Source: a virus. From it: a stretch of 52,473 bases of DNA. The notes beneath the pieces were generated by a model. That model searched no databases and was not told the origin of the DNA. It saw nothing but the letters and a program-made list of their open reading frames with translations. Location of the stretch: IMG/VR virus record IMGVR_UViG_3300045257_000172, positions 1-52,473 of that record; one strand, 5' to 3'. The position numbers and the translations under genes were made by a program. Shown here piece after piece: positions 40,014-48,264 of the stretch (positions within the stretch are counted from its first letter, which is position 1; each line of letters starts with the position of its first letter).

Positions 40014-40324
40014 GCACTGAAAATAAAATCGAAGTCCACAAAATTGAAATCAAGATTGGTGATAAAACCATCAGCCTGAAACCTGAGCAGGCAAAAGAAC
40101 TCAAGAAAATCCTAAACGAGATGTTCGAGGAACAGAAGGTGGTTCACCATCATCACGACCATTATCGGTACTGGTGGCACAATTATCCATACTATGGCGG
40201 TACCGAGCTGTGGCGTGTGGCCTATACCAGCAATGTGATGGGTCTATCTTACACTGCTCAAAACCAGCAAGGGTTGGCCCAGAACTCCTGTAATACCATT
40301 CAACTCGCATTAAGTGCTGCTTAA
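40010..40324 (+). CDS. His/Tyr-rich small protein, 104 aa
   Basis: The 104-residue protein starts with a charged beta/helix segment (KIEVHKIEIKIGDKTISLKP, then EQAKELKKILNEMFEEQK). A remarkable VVHHHHDHYRYWWHNYPYYG stretch follows, then a Gln/Asn/Thr tail. The His-Asp-His run could bind a metal. Near portal and scaffold, a virion assembly role is plausible but unproven. Confidence 0.5.
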   Translation: MSTENKIEVHKIEIKIGDKTISLKPEQAKELKKILNEMFEEQKVVHHHHDHYRYWWHNYPYYGGTELWRVAYTSNVMGLSYTAQNQQGLAQNSCNTIQLALSAA

Positions 40325-40328
40325 TCCT

Positions 40329-41567
40329 ATGGCAGACACAATCCTAGCCGAACCGCCTCCAAACCCCGCCACAAGTGCTTTAATTGAAGGGCTGCAGAAA
40401 TGGGAGGGGAAGAATCAAAAGCTCGCCCCAGAGCCTGCTAAGGCCCAGGAAATGCCATCTCCGCAACCTGTCGCGGAACCCACGGCTCCCGAACCAGCCA
40501 AAACTGAACCCAAGGTTGAGCATCCCGAATTTAAGTTACCTTCCTTCGTTACCGGGGAAGAACCCCCGAAGCCCGCTGAACCACCTAAGGAAGAGATATC
40601 CCTAGAGCAGCTCCCTGCTCAACCTCCTGCTACGGCCAGCGAGAAGGAGAAGATCAACTGGTCCAAGGCCCGGAAGTTAATGGAGCGGCAGGAAACTGAG
40701 CTAAAAGACCTACGGCTTAAGGCAGCGGATCGTGAGGCTAAGGGCAAGCAACCGGATGAAACTACCACCAAGCGTATTGCGGAACTGGAAATAAAAAACA
40801 AGCAGTACGAAGAGTTCTTCCAGCGGCAGTCAATCGAGAATCATCCTGCGTTTGTTCAACAGGTGATCCGCCCCATGCAGGCGGCGTACTCCGATGCTCA
40901 GCGGATTATATCAGAAGCCGGAGGCGACACCGCAGCGTTGGATCGGGCGATAGCTCTAGGCGGCAAAGCTCACTATGATGCCATGGATGAGATCCTGAGC
41001 GGGTTACCCGAGAGCGCCAAGGGTGAATTAACCGCCACAATGCGGGACTACAGTCGGTATGCCAAACAGCGGCAGAGTGCCCTAGCAAACGCTCCACAGG
41101 TGGCAGAAGACATGCGGCGGCAGGATGAGGCCCGGCAACTTCAATACCTCACTCAACACAAGGAGCAACTAAGCAAGAAGTTCGATGACGTACTTAAGCA
41201 CACGCGGGACGTAGTTGGGTTTGAGCTTCTGAGAAAGAGCGATAACCCGGGGGACAGCCAGTGGAATCAGATGGTGGACAACATCGTGGAGTACGGTCGC
41301 GGATTGGCATTGGAGAACCAGGACGAGGTTAAAATGCTTCAGGCTTCCATTCTCGCACCTGCCGCAATTACACTCAGGGACCTGTGGTTAAAGGCTGAAA
41401 AACGTGCTTCTACTGCGGAAAAGGAACTGTCAGCATTGCGTAATTCAGAACCAAGCATGTCCAGCAGTGGCGCCCCATCCAATGGAACGCCATCGAAAGA
41501 TGACCTGAAGAAACCTTTCAAGGACTTGTTCACGGATGTCCTAAAAACCAAGCCGTGGGAGAAATAG
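40329..41567 (+). CDS. Scaffolding protein
   Basis: I start at the ATG at 40329, just after the previous stop, rather than at the GTG at 40314. The 412-residue product has a Pro/Glu/Ala-rich N-terminal 130 residues, a long charged coiled-coil middle (KARKLMERQETELKDLRLKA to KQYEEFFQRQSIEN), a helical body, and a Lys-rich C-terminal tail (PSKDDLKKPFKDLFTDVLKT). The highly charged helical nature, the basic C-terminal helix and the location directly before the capsid gene are typical of phage scaffolds. Confidence 0.7.
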   Translation: MADTILAEPPPNPATSALIEGLQKWEGKNQKLAPEPAKAQEMPSPQPVAEPTAPEPAKTEPKVEHPEFKLPSFVTGEEPPKPAEPPKEEISLEQLPAQPPATASEKEKINWSKARKLMERQETELKDLRLKAADREAKGKQPDETTTKRIAELEIKNKQYEEFFQRQSIENHPAFVQQVIRPMQAAYSDAQRIISEAGGDTAALDRAIALGGKAHYDAMDEILSGLPESAKGELTATMRDYSRYAKQRQSALANAPQVAEDMRRQDEARQLQYLTQHKEQLSKKFDDVLKHTRDVVGFELLRKSDNPGDSQWNQMVDNIVEYGRGLALENQDEVKMLQASILAPAAITLRDLWLKAEKRASTAEKELSALRNSEPSMSSSGAPSNGTPSKDDLKKPFKDLFTDVLKTKPWEK

Positions 41568-41764
41568 TTGTTGACAAATACAAGCGGTAGTGTCATACAC
41601 CGCGCAGGTTAGCAGGACATAGCGAGGACTTCACACTCACGCTAACCCGCACTCCGAGGCCGTAGCCCAGATTCACCTCGTTGCAGGGCATTAGGTAATC
41701 GCCAATCGCATTACGATTGGAACATCGGTTACATAAGTTCTTCAACTAGAAGGAGATAAACATT
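41568..41764 (+). promoter_or_regulatory. Structured leader upstream of the major capsid gene
   Basis: The 197-base gap holds TTGACA just after the scaffold stop (near 41571-41576), with only poor -10 candidates. An imperfect hairpin follows with GGTTAGC (41607-13) and GCTAACC (41641-47), extended by GCG/CGC. A perfect hairpin CCAATCG-CATTA-CGATTGG lies at 41702-20. A strong GAAGGAGATAAACATT ribosome-binding site precedes the ATG. It probably sets the very high capsid expression. No coding sequence is seen. Confidence 0.55.
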
Positions 41765-42973
41765 ATGGCCGCTTATTCTTGCAGCGATGTCCACAATGCC
41801 TTTCTCTACCTTGAAAACCAGATCAGCTCACGCATCTGGAACAAGGTAGGCCCGATTGATAACTGGATTGGGCGCACCGCCCGGGGAGAGTTTCCCAAGG
41901 GTATGGGCTTCACCATCAACTCAATGATGCTGGAGCGAACAATAACAACGAGTGAGGACGGAACCGAGTGGGTAACAGCAGTCCCGAGCACAACGAATGC
42001 GAATGCTCAGAATGCGGACAACTGTAATCCAACCCCGGAAGTTCTCACATTCGGTCAAACGTTGCGGCCATTCACGCTGGCTCGTAGAAACATTCAGACA
42101 GAAGAGTTCTGTATCAACGATCTCCAGTACGATTTCCAGATTGGAAAAGTCTTAGGGAACGTGATGGACATGCTCACCCACGTTTCAGAGTGGGTGTGGA
42201 TGAACCGGATGCAGAACACGTACTCTGATTCGTGCAACCACAAGATAACAGTCAAGCTAGCCGGGGACACCGACTCGACGACCTTTGATGCAACGAGTCC
42301 TCCAACGGCACGGCTTAACTGGCCAACCCTTGAAAACATCTACCAGTTTTTAGTCCTGGAAGGTGCAACCGGGGAAGGGGCGATTGGTTACGTGATGAGC
42401 ACGAATCAACCCGTGTTTAGTTTGTTTACCGACGCCATGACCAGCCGGGACCTGATTCGTCAAGACCCGGACTTGCGGATGGATTTCCGGTATGCCGACC
42501 CGCAGGTGTTACTCAACACTCCTGGGGCACCGTACTCCTATAATGGATTCAAGGTGGACTGGATCAAGTTCCCGCCACGCTGGGAGATTGTGGGTGGAGC
42601 GTATAAGCGCATCTATCCGTATGATCCCAAGGTTGCGGCCACCAAGGGATTCAACCAACCGGTAAGCAATTCGTACCGGTTCGCCACCTTCCAGGATTCA
42701 TTCATCTTCATCCCGACAGTTCACACGATGTTGTATGAGAACCCGGATACAAGTCCAGGGGACGGGGTAAAGTTCGACTTTGCCAGTCACATGGGCGTGT
42801 TCAAGTTCCTGGTTATCAAAGATCGCATCTGCAATCCTCGCGGTGAGAAGGGATTCTTCGATGCCCTATTCGCGTCCGCTTCCGAGCCGGGACAAACCTA
42901 CTTAGGTTTTGTTTTACGGCATTTAAACTGCGGCCCGATAGGTCCAAAGAAATCCTGTCTGAATTACAGTTAA
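41765..42973 (+). CDS. Major capsid protein
   Basis: The 402-residue protein follows the scaffold with the best ribosome-binding site in the window. The sequence MAAYSCSDVHNAFLYLENQI then WNKVGPIDNWIGRTARGEFP and LTFGQTLRPFTLARRNIQTE fits the N-arm and spine region of podovirus capsid proteins. The middle GYVMSTNQPVFSLFTDAM and C-terminal strand YRFATFQDSFIFIPTVHTML are compatible with the HK97 fold. Length and position agree. No enzyme motif. Followed by a hairpin and a stand-alone HNH gene. Confidence 0.85.
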   Translation: MAAYSCSDVHNAFLYLENQISSRIWNKVGPIDNWIGRTARGEFPKGMGFTINSMMLERTITTSEDGTEWVTAVPSTTNANAQNADNCNPTPEVLTFGQTLRPFTLARRNIQTEEFCINDLQYDFQIGKVLGNVMDMLTHVSEWVWMNRMQNTYSDSCNHKITVKLAGDTDSTTFDATSPPTARLNWPTLENIYQFLVLEGATGEGAIGYVMSTNQPVFSLFTDAMTSRDLIRQDPDLRMDFRYADPQVLLNTPGAPYSYNGFKVDWIKFPPRWEIVGGAYKRIYPYDPKVAATKGFNQPVSNSYRFATFQDSFIFIPTVHTMLYENPDTSPGDGVKFDFASHMGVFKFLVIKDRICNPRGEKGFFDALFASASEPGQTYLGFVLRHLNCGPIGPKKSCLNYS

Positions 42974-42980
42974 GACTGTT

Positions 42981-43020
42981 CTCTATCTACTCCTCGGGTT
43001 ATTCTCGGGGAGTAGTAGAG
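42981..43020 (+). terminator. Hairpin between capsid gene and HNH gene
   Basis: CTCT..CTACTCC pairs with GGAGTAG..AGAG (42987-93 with 43009-15, 42981-84 with 43017-20), with a loop of 15 bases. There is no T-tract, so it may attenuate transcription, protect capsid mRNA from 3' decay or influence the GAGGAG ribosome-binding site just downstream (43020-25). Confidence 0.45.
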
Positions 43021-43029
43021 AGGAGTTTG

Positions 43030-43629
43030 ATGCACCAACGAACAGGCGAGTCTAACGAGGATTACCGAATCAGGTGTAATATCTATCTCGCTGGTTGGCG
43101 TGTTAGGAATCCCGAGAAGCAGGCTGCGATAAACCGTAGGAGCATCGAGAAGAATTGGGATAAGGTTCAGGCTTCTAAAAAGAAGCGCAGGGAAGAAAAG
43201 AAGGAAGAGATTTCCGCCTATCAATCTCAATACTGGCAGGACAACAAGGTTGAGTTGGGAAAATATCGAAGGGATTGGGCGAGGGAAAAGTTTAAGACTG
43301 ATATTGGGTTTAGAATCCTGACCAATCTTCGGCAGCGGTTAAAGTCAGCTATCAAGCGGAAACACCAACGCAAGGCACCTAAAACAACCGAACTGATTGG
43401 GTGCTCTGCACAATTCTTGAAGGGATATTTGGAGGCGAAGTTTGAACCTTGGATGTCGTGGGCGAACTACGGTGAATGGGAAATCGACCATATCATTCCG
43501 TGTTCAAAGTTCGATTTAACCGATGCTCGCCAACAGCTTGTGTGTTTTCATTACACGAATTTACAACCTCTCCGAAAGAGGGAAAATCAGTCGAAAGGGA
43601 ACAAGATTATCCAATTCAAGGCGGCTTGA
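43030..43629 (+). CDS. HNH homing-type endonuclease
   Basis: ATG at 43030 is preceded by GAGGAG. The 199-residue product has a long basic helical N-terminal half (KKKRREEKKEEISAYQSQYW). The nuclease core follows: WEIDHIIPCSKFDLTDARQQ (DH at about 152-154), then CFHYTNLQPLRKRENQSKGNK, with the asparagine and final residues of the beta-beta-alpha metal finger. This matches free-standing HNH endonucleases that spread as mobile genes in phages, often beside capsid genes. Confidence 0.75.
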   Translation: MHQRTGESNEDYRIRCNIYLAGWRVRNPEKQAAINRRSIEKNWDKVQASKKKRREEKKEEISAYQSQYWQDNKVELGKYRRDWAREKFKTDIGFRILTNLRQRLKSAIKRKHQRKAPKTTELIGCSAQFLKGYLEAKFEPWMSWANYGEWEIDHIIPCSKFDLTDARQQLVCFHYTNLQPLRKRENQSKGNKIIQFKAA

Positions 43630-43645
43630 AGCAGAGAGTAATTTT

Positions 43646-43762
43646 ATGCGCGAAGTTGAACAGGAAATCATCGGGATACTAATGGCGATTCGTGACGGGG
43701 TGGATGTGAAAAACAACTGGAGCCGTCTAATCAACCTTTGGTATCAGAGGGGGTCAGCATGA
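43646..43762 (+). CDS. Micro-protein, 38 aa
   Basis: Product MREVEQEIIGILMAIRDG then VDVKNNWSRLINLWYQRGSA, wholly helical. Its TGA overlaps the ATG of the fibre-like gene (ATGA), which supports coding. Similar-looking tiny helical proteins precede fibre genes in other phages, but no name applies. Confidence 0.45.
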   Translation: MREVEQEIIGILMAIRDGVDVKNNWSRLINLWYQRGSA

Positions 43763-45219
43763 AGTGGAGCGACCTTACGATTATTGGTCTGCTGACGCAG
43801 ATCAGGGATGGTAGCGGCGGAGGAGGTGGTGGAGCACCAACTGGTCCAGCCGGAGGCGATCTAGGGGGCACGTATCCAAACCCTACCGTCCTCAGTCTAT
43901 CCGATGTCACAACCGGTACGCTTCTAGGCGCTAACGGCGGCACCGGTATCGCCAACACCGGCAAGACGTTGACCCTGGGCGGCAGCTACACCATCAACGG
44001 GACGAGCGGGATAACTCTTGATCTTGGGACTACGGGCGGGTCTGTCTTGTATTCTGGTGGTGCGCTAGGCACACCGACATCCGGTGTCGCCACTAACTTG
44101 ACCGGAACTGCCCCGGGCTTAACTGCTGGAAACGTTACAACCAATGCCAATCTAGCAGGACCAATTACGTCAAGCGGCAACGTAACCTCGATAGCTTCTC
44201 AAACTGGTACCGGGACTAAGTTTGTTGTTGATACGGGTCCTACGCTTACTGAGGCAACCAAAAGCACTACTGCAACATGGGGAACTGGCAATGCCAATCT
44301 TTACGGCTTAATCCTAAACCGTCCAACTGGTTCTTCCATGGATTACGCCCATGGAATTGAGCTTCGATATAATGCCACCGAACTTTGGGACTTTGGTCTA
44401 TCGGCTGAACATCAAGATTTTTACATATTCGATCATGCGGCGAGTAGCGGTGACGTATTCCGTATTTCCCCGGGTGGGGAGACAGCTATCGGAAAAGGTA
44501 TAGGGCAACCGCTCGGGCAATTAGCTAGATTGGTGGTTACGCGGGCATCTGGCGATACTTACGCGATCAAATCGCAGGGAACTTTTGCAGTCACTAACAC
44601 TGCGGCTAACGCGATAATTGCCACGTTCGACGAAGCCACCATGGGCGTTGGGATAGGCGTTACAAGTCCCGCTTCGCAGCTTCATGTTAAAAGCACAACG
44701 GGAAGCGTGAATGGATTGGTTGAAACTACGGCTGCGGGTGCGGCAACCTGGAACACTAAGCGACCAGCCAATACTGGGTATAATGGTCTTGGGCTGTTTA
44801 CCGGAGCAACTCAGGGCTGGACCATAGGACAGCGAGCAGGTGATAGCGACGTTCATATTTACGATGAGGTAAATTCTAAAGATCAGTTCAAAATTGTTCA
44901 GAATACTGGAGCGGCAACATTACTTGGCACTCTCTCTGTTGGCGGAACAGTAACCACCACGGCTATAGGGGGAACTTTAGCTGTAAAGTCCGGCACTAAT
45001 GCCAAAGCCGGAACATTCACGCTTTCCAGCGGCACAGCTACGGTCAGTAACACGAGCGTCACCGCCAACAGCGTAGTTTGTTGCACGGTTAAAACTTCTT
45101 CTGGCACACTTGGAACCGGTTCACCCGAGATTGTCATTACTGCTAGCACAGGGTTTACCGCTACCGGGATTGCGACCGATAATTCAACTTACAACTTCGT
45201 TATCTTGGAAGTGAATTGA
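43759..45219 (+). CDS. Fibre-like virion protein, 486 aa
   Basis: Start at the ATGA overlap at 43759 with AGAGGGGG upstream. The 486 residues begin MKWSDLTIIGLLTQIRDGSG, then a Gly-rich linker and PAGGDLGGTYPNPTVLSLSD, a phrase typical of phage fibre and virion-surface proteins. The remainder is Gly/Thr/Ala-rich beta sequence with TSPASQLHVKSTTGSVNG, which resembles a trimeric beta-structured shaft. The end, TGIATDNSTYNFVILEVN, looks like a C-terminal trimerisation strand. It is probably a head or tail fibre. Confidence 0.65.
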   Translation: MKWSDLTIIGLLTQIRDGSGGGGGGAPTGPAGGDLGGTYPNPTVLSLSDVTTGTLLGANGGTGIANTGKTLTLGGSYTINGTSGITLDLGTTGGSVLYSGGALGTPTSGVATNLTGTAPGLTAGNVTTNANLAGPITSSGNVTSIASQTGTGTKFVVDTGPTLTEATKSTTATWGTGNANLYGLILNRPTGSSMDYAHGIELRYNATELWDFGLSAEHQDFYIFDHAASSGDVFRISPGGETAIGKGIGQPLGQLARLVVTRASGDTYAIKSQGTFAVTNTAANAIIATFDEATMGVGIGVTSPASQLHVKSTTGSVNGLVETTAAGAATWNTKRPANTGYNGLGLFTGATQGWTIGQRAGDSDVHIYDEVNSKDQFKIVQNTGAATLLGTLSVGGTVTTTAIGGTLAVKSGTNAKAGTFTLSSGTATVSNTSVTANSVVCCTVKTSSGTLGTGSPEIVITASTGFTATGIATDNSTYNFVILEVN

Positions 45220-45287
45220 TGCCCAACTCCTCGTACCCGAAAAGGCCCTGTGGCGTCAGTGTTTCGTCCCTAAAACGTTTGGTATGA
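45219..45287 (+). CDS. Micro-ORF, 22 aa
   Basis: Starts at the TGATG junction with the fibre-like gene and ends at ATGA with the coiled-coil gene, so it couples the two. The product is MPNSSYPKRPCGVSVSSLKR followed by LV. Nothing else supports function; it may only carry ribosomes from one gene to the next. Confidence 0.35.
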   Translation: MPNSSYPKRPCGVSVSSLKRLV

Positions 45288-45475
45288 ACAACGAGAAATT
45301 GACCGAGCGCATCACCGCCAAGGAAGCCGAGCGGCAGCAAATCATCCTTGCCGATCAGCAGCAAGGGCAAGAACGTCAAAAACAGTTTGAGGCCAACGTG
45401 AAACGGGTAAACCAGCTTGATGGAGCGATAGCGGAACTTAAAGAGCTACAATCAAGCCTGGGAGAGGTTGCATGA
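45284..45475 (+). CDS. Small coiled-coil protein, 63 aa
   Basis: 63 residues, entirely charged helix rich in Glu, Gln, Lys and Arg (NNEKLTERITAKEAERQQII to LDGAIAELKELQSSLGEVA). Likely a coiled coil. Located before the membrane-anchored coiled-coil protein. Confidence 0.5.
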   Translation: MNNEKLTERITAKEAERQQIILADQQQGQERQKQFEANVKRVNQLDGAIAELKELQSSLGEVA

Positions 45476-45545
45476 CTTATGGGAGTAACTGAACAGGAAA
45501 GGCCACCTTGGATAATGGTGGGATAAGATTACGAAGGAAGAAGAC

Positions 45546-46175
45546 ATGAATGGCAAATCGCTTCCAGTCGGATCTACCCCTGTCCCAGACCCTACCATTC
45601 TTACCACGCAGCAGTTAACACGAGAGATTGCTGCTTCCAGGGAGATTATCGAAACCCGCTTAAATGCGATGGATACTGCTACCTCATTGAACAAGGAAGC
45701 AACTGATAAGATACCCCTTATAATTGATAAAATGATCGGCCAGCTTGAAAAGGTGATGGACGAAAAGTTTGAAAGTATAGATAAGCAATTTAAGGAGAGG
45801 GATGTCCGGACTGAGCAGACTCAGAAAGACAGTAAGGTAGCGGTAGACGCGGCGCTTCAGGCAGCCAAGGAAGCAGTGGGGGAACAAAACAAGAGTAATG
45901 CGCTGGCGAACGCTAAAATGGAAACGGCGTTTACCAAGCAAATAGATCAGATCGGTATTCAGATCCAGTCCAACACGAAAGCTACAGATGACAAATTTGA
46001 AGACATCAAGGGTCGTCTGGGAACACTGGAGGCTTCGATCAACACTCGTCAGGTGGTTACGACCGAGGGCCGGGTCCAAAACAACGCCGTGATCTATCTC
46101 ATCTTGATCGGAATTGCGACTGTTATCGGCGTGATCGTGAACATCGCTTCAATCTTTATTCACCTACCAAAATGA
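45546..46175 (+). CDS. Coiled-coil protein with C-terminal membrane anchor
   Basis: GAAGGAAGAAGAC precedes the ATG. The 209-residue protein has TTQQLTREIAASREIIETRL, a long coiled coil to about residue 180, and one transmembrane helix near the C-terminus (VIYLILIGIATVIGVIVNIA). Proteins of this build, with a T-T-x-Q-L-x-R-E-I-A start and one terminal membrane helix, commonly sit in phage lysis or tail regions. The overlap with the lipoprotein gene suggests the lysis block. Confidence 0.6.
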   Translation: MNGKSLPVGSTPVPDPTILTTQQLTREIAASREIIETRLNAMDTATSLNKEATDKIPLIIDKMIGQLEKVMDEKFESIDKQFKERDVRTEQTQKDSKVAVDAALQAAKEAVGEQNKSNALANAKMETAFTKQIDQIGIQIQSNTKATDDKFEDIKGRLGTLEASINTRQVVTTEGRVQNNAVIYLILIGIATVIGVIVNIASIFIHLPK

Positions 46176-46375
46176 AGTACTTCCCCTTGCTCCTATTCCT
46201 ATGTGCCTGTCAACAGACCGGGAACGCCCCCAAGCTCCAATCCCACTTACAGGGTGCCACTGTGGCAGGGCAACAAACCGCAGGGCACATCGCCAACACC
46301 AGGAACTCGATAGAGCGTATCGAGTACAAAGATTCGCAGGCCCAGCGCCTATTAAACGAGGGGTTTGCCAAGTGA
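46172..46375 (+). CDS. Small lipoprotein, o-spanin-like
   Basis: 67 residues: MKYFPLLLFLCACQQTGNAP gives a signal peptide ending in a lipobox-like LCAC, then a polar helical mature part (TRNSIERIEYKDSQAQRLLN). Size and lipidation fit an outer-membrane spanin or other lysis lipoprotein. Start overlaps the previous stop (ATGA); stop overlaps the next GTG. Confidence 0.6.
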   Translation: MKYFPLLLFLCACQQTGNAPKLQSHLQGATVAGQQTAGHIANTRNSIERIEYKDSQAQRLLNEGFAK

Positions 46376-46887
46376 CCGCAAGAGCCCTCCTAATTGCCTG
46401 TTTGCTGGGCCTGTATACGTGCCACAGCGCGTTTTCCAAGCCTCACCCTAGTCCTACCGCCACCCCAGCTCCAAAACCCCGCACAGACCTTGTATGCAGG
46501 ACGAAGCAACAGGATGCCGAGTTACGAGATTGGATCGGTGGGATAATGACCGAGGCGCAGAAAGCCAAGACGGAGAATGATGCTGCCCAAAAGAGTAATG
46601 CTGATCTCCAATCCCAACTGGCTAAAGCCACCACTGACGCCCAGAACCTGGCCAATGAGTGTGCTGCGGATAAAGCTTGTGCCAAGGCTCCGCTTTCCTG
46701 CTGGTTTCACCGCCTAATCAAACACCTCCTGTGGTTGGCGTTCGGGCTGATGGTTCTGCTGGTGGCTCTGGTCATACTAAATTTTTTCTTCCCATTCTTA
46801 GGGCCAATCCTGCGGTTTATCGCCGCGTGGTTCGGTAAGATTTTGAGCATGTTCAAGCCTAAACCCCCAACTTCAACTGCATCATGA
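46372..46887 (+). CDS. Exported coiled-coil protein with C-terminal membrane helices
   Basis: The GTG at 46372, overlapping the lipoprotein stop (GTGA), gives 171 residues. There is a signal-like stretch ALLIACLLGLYTCHSAFS, a Pro/Thr segment (PHPSPTATPAPKP), a coiled coil (MTEAQKAKTENDAAQKSNAD), and C-terminal hydrophobic stretches LLWLAFGLMVLLVALVILNF and FLGPILRFIAAWFGKIL. An inner-membrane lysis or spanin-like partner of the lipoprotein is plausible, though real i-spanins have only an N-terminal anchor. The longer frame from 46201 is a shadow over the lipoprotein gene. Confidence 0.55.
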   Translation: MTARALLIACLLGLYTCHSAFSKPHPSPTATPAPKPRTDLVCRTKQQDAELRDWIGGIMTEAQKAKTENDAAQKSNADLQSQLAKATTDAQNLANECAADKACAKAPLSCWFHRLIKHLLWLAFGLMVLLVALVILNFFFPFLGPILRFIAAWFGKILSMFKPKPPTSTAS

Positions 46888-47234
46888 ACCCAGGGCTAGA
46901 ACACTTTATTCGACACAAGTTAAACGAAATAAATGAAAGGACAGAAAGGATAGAACAGAAAATGGCAGCATTAGATGATGCAATCACGGCACTAACCGCA
47001 GAGGTATCGAATGACACAACGGTAATCAATTCCGCTGTGACGTTAATCAATGGTATTGCAGCGCAAATTGCGGCAGCAGTAGCAGCAGCGACAGCTGCAG
47101 GGGCAACCCCGGTTCAGTTGGCGGCTATTACAGCACTGCAAACAACGCTTGCTACTAACGATACTGCGCTTGCGGCAGCGGTAGCGGCTAATACTCCTCC
47201 AGCGCCACCGGCGACTGGTGCAGCAAAGGCTTAA
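46884..47234 (+). CDS. Ala-rich small coiled-coil protein, 116 aa
   Basis: 116 residues: a charged coiled coil (RHKLNEINERTERIEQKMAA), then Thr/Ala-rich repeats (AVTLINGIAAQIAAAVAAAT, ALQTTLATNDTALAAAVAAN) and a Pro-rich end. It resembles a widespread small phage/bacterial protein type with a short N-terminal helix followed by T-A-x-x-x-A-V-T-L-I-N-G. No function known. Overlaps the previous gene by 4 bases. Confidence 0.5.
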   Translation: MNPGLEHFIRHKLNEINERTERIEQKMAALDDAITALTAEVSNDTTVINSAVTLINGIAAQIAAAVAAATAAGATPVQLAAITALQTTLATNDTALAAAVAANTPPAPPATGAAKA

Positions 47235-47236
47235 CT

Positions 47237-47302
47237 ATGAAGGTTGAACCGGACAGCCACGTTAAAGGCGAAAGCCATCCGGATACTTTTTTATGGGACT
47301 AA
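47237..47302 (+). CDS. Micro-ORF, 21 aa
   Basis: Product MKVEPDSHVKGESHPDTFLW plus D, starting 2 bases after the preceding stop and overlapping the next gene by 10 bases. Evidence is position only. Confidence 0.3.
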   Translation: MKVEPDSHVKGESHPDTFLWD

Positions 47303-47718
47303 TGGATGTATTTAAGGCGCAACAGCCTGCGGCTACGGCAACCGCTACGGTTGTTGCTCCCCCTGCTGTACCCGATCCCCCGGCAGTGCTACGGTTAAGG
47401 GAAGGTAAAAACTTCCCGTGGCGCAGGTTGGGCATTTCCCTAATGGGGATAGTCATAATCATCTTCATCTGGAGGTGGTCGATTAATCATCTTTACACTC
47501 TTCCGGTTACGTCGATTGCCGTGTTTGGAAGTATCACGAACAACACTATTTACGTGATTGCATTCCTGGTAGCCTACTTCGTGACTGGTCAGGCGTACTT
47601 TACTAACTGGAGCAACATCAGCACGTCTACCTTAATATCTGAGGTAAGGTCATACATCGAGAGCAAGAAGGCGGACAAGGACGACAACAAGAAACCACCT
47701 GCTAAACCCAAGAAATGA
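47293..47718 (+). CDS. Two-helix membrane protein, holin candidate
   Basis: The 141-residue protein has a Pro/Ala-rich cytoplasmic-looking N-terminus and two membrane helices, LGISLMGIVIIIFIWRW and NTIYVIAFLVAYFVTG. The C-terminus is strongly charged and Lys-rich (KKADKDDNKKPPAKPKK). Two hydrophobic segments and a basic tail resemble class II holins, and it lies in the lysis block. That is an inference; other inner-membrane roles are possible. Confidence 0.5.
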   Translation: MGLMDVFKAQQPAATATATVVAPPAVPDPPAVLRLREGKNFPWRRLGISLMGIVIIIFIWRWSINHLYTLPVTSIAVFGSITNNTIYVIAFLVAYFVTGQAYFTNWSNISTSTLISEVRSYIESKKADKDDNKKPPAKPKK

Positions 47719-48110
47719 TCCATGAAGTTAAAGCATCATCTTTTGCAGACCCGGCTGATGTCGCGGCATTCCGGAGGTGTAAGGCTAAGGGAGGTTCTGA
47801 TAAGCAGTGCTTTCGTGTTGGGGATAATGGTATTGGATTTTGGCATGATGACACTAGCCAGGGGAGCGGCCCGTCGTGCGCTTTACCTCCAGAAACGATG
47901 GTAGAAGAATGGGGAAGCGTAAGCATGGCACATAACCAACAGGTCAACGTTACCTACCAGGACCAATCTGTTACGTGTTTTGTCCGTGATACCATGCCTC
48001 ACCTTGAAAATATTACCAACGGTGCAGGCATTGACCTGAACCCCGATGCTGTGTCGGCCCTCGGGTTAACCCCGCCAATCATGGTAGACGCAACTTGGGA
48101 GGCAGCATGA
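47715..48110 (+). CDS. Double-psi beta-barrel-like protein, possible lytic enzyme
   Basis: 131 residues. The segments DNGIGFWHDDTSQGSGPSCA, ALPPETMVEEWGSVSMAHNQ, VTYQDQSVTCFVRDTMPHLE and AGIDLNPDAVSALGLTPP follow the usual run of a double-psi beta-barrel of the RlpA/3D type, where G-x-x-I-D-L-x-x-x-A precedes L-G-L. Such domains can act on peptidoglycan, so this is the best endolysin candidate in the window, but no catalytic triad is evident and a structural role is possible. Overlaps flanking genes by 4 bases. Confidence 0.5.
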   Translation: MIHEVKASSFADPADVAAFRRCKAKGGSDKQCFRVGDNGIGFWHDDTSQGSGPSCALPPETMVEEWGSVSMAHNQQVNVTYQDQSVTCFVRDTMPHLENITNGAGIDLNPDAVSALGLTPPIMVDATWEAA

Positions 48111-48196
48111 TTATACCTATCACTCCACGGCAGCTAGCTATCGGATTCTGTATTCTTATGTTTCTGTGCGTTATTGCGCTACTCCTATGGAACTAA
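48107..48196 (+). CDS. Micro membrane protein, 29 aa
   Basis: ATGA overlap with the DPBB-like gene. Product MIIPITPRQLAIGFCILMFL then CVIALLLWN, one transmembrane helix. Could be a small holin or antiholin-like peptide. Confidence 0.5.
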   Translation: MIIPITPRQLAIGFCILMFLCVIALLLWN

Positions 48197-48264
48197 CCTA
48201 CACAGTCTACAGCGAAACATTTTACTGCTCTCCGCGTGGAGAAATAACGAAAGGGAAAATATGA
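48187..48264 (+). CDS. Micro-protein, 25 aa
   Basis: Product MELTYTVYSETFYCSPRGEI then TKGKI. Starts 10 bases inside the 29-codon gene and ends at an ATGA with the next membrane gene, so it links them. Function unknown; AAGGG near its end serves the following start. Confidence 0.4.
   Translation: MELTYTVYSETFYCSPRGEITKGKI

Noticed and set aside
45479-45526. 15-codon frame MGVTEQERPPWIMVG after the small coiled-coil gene
   Set aside because: No coupling with neighbours and too short to distinguish from chance.
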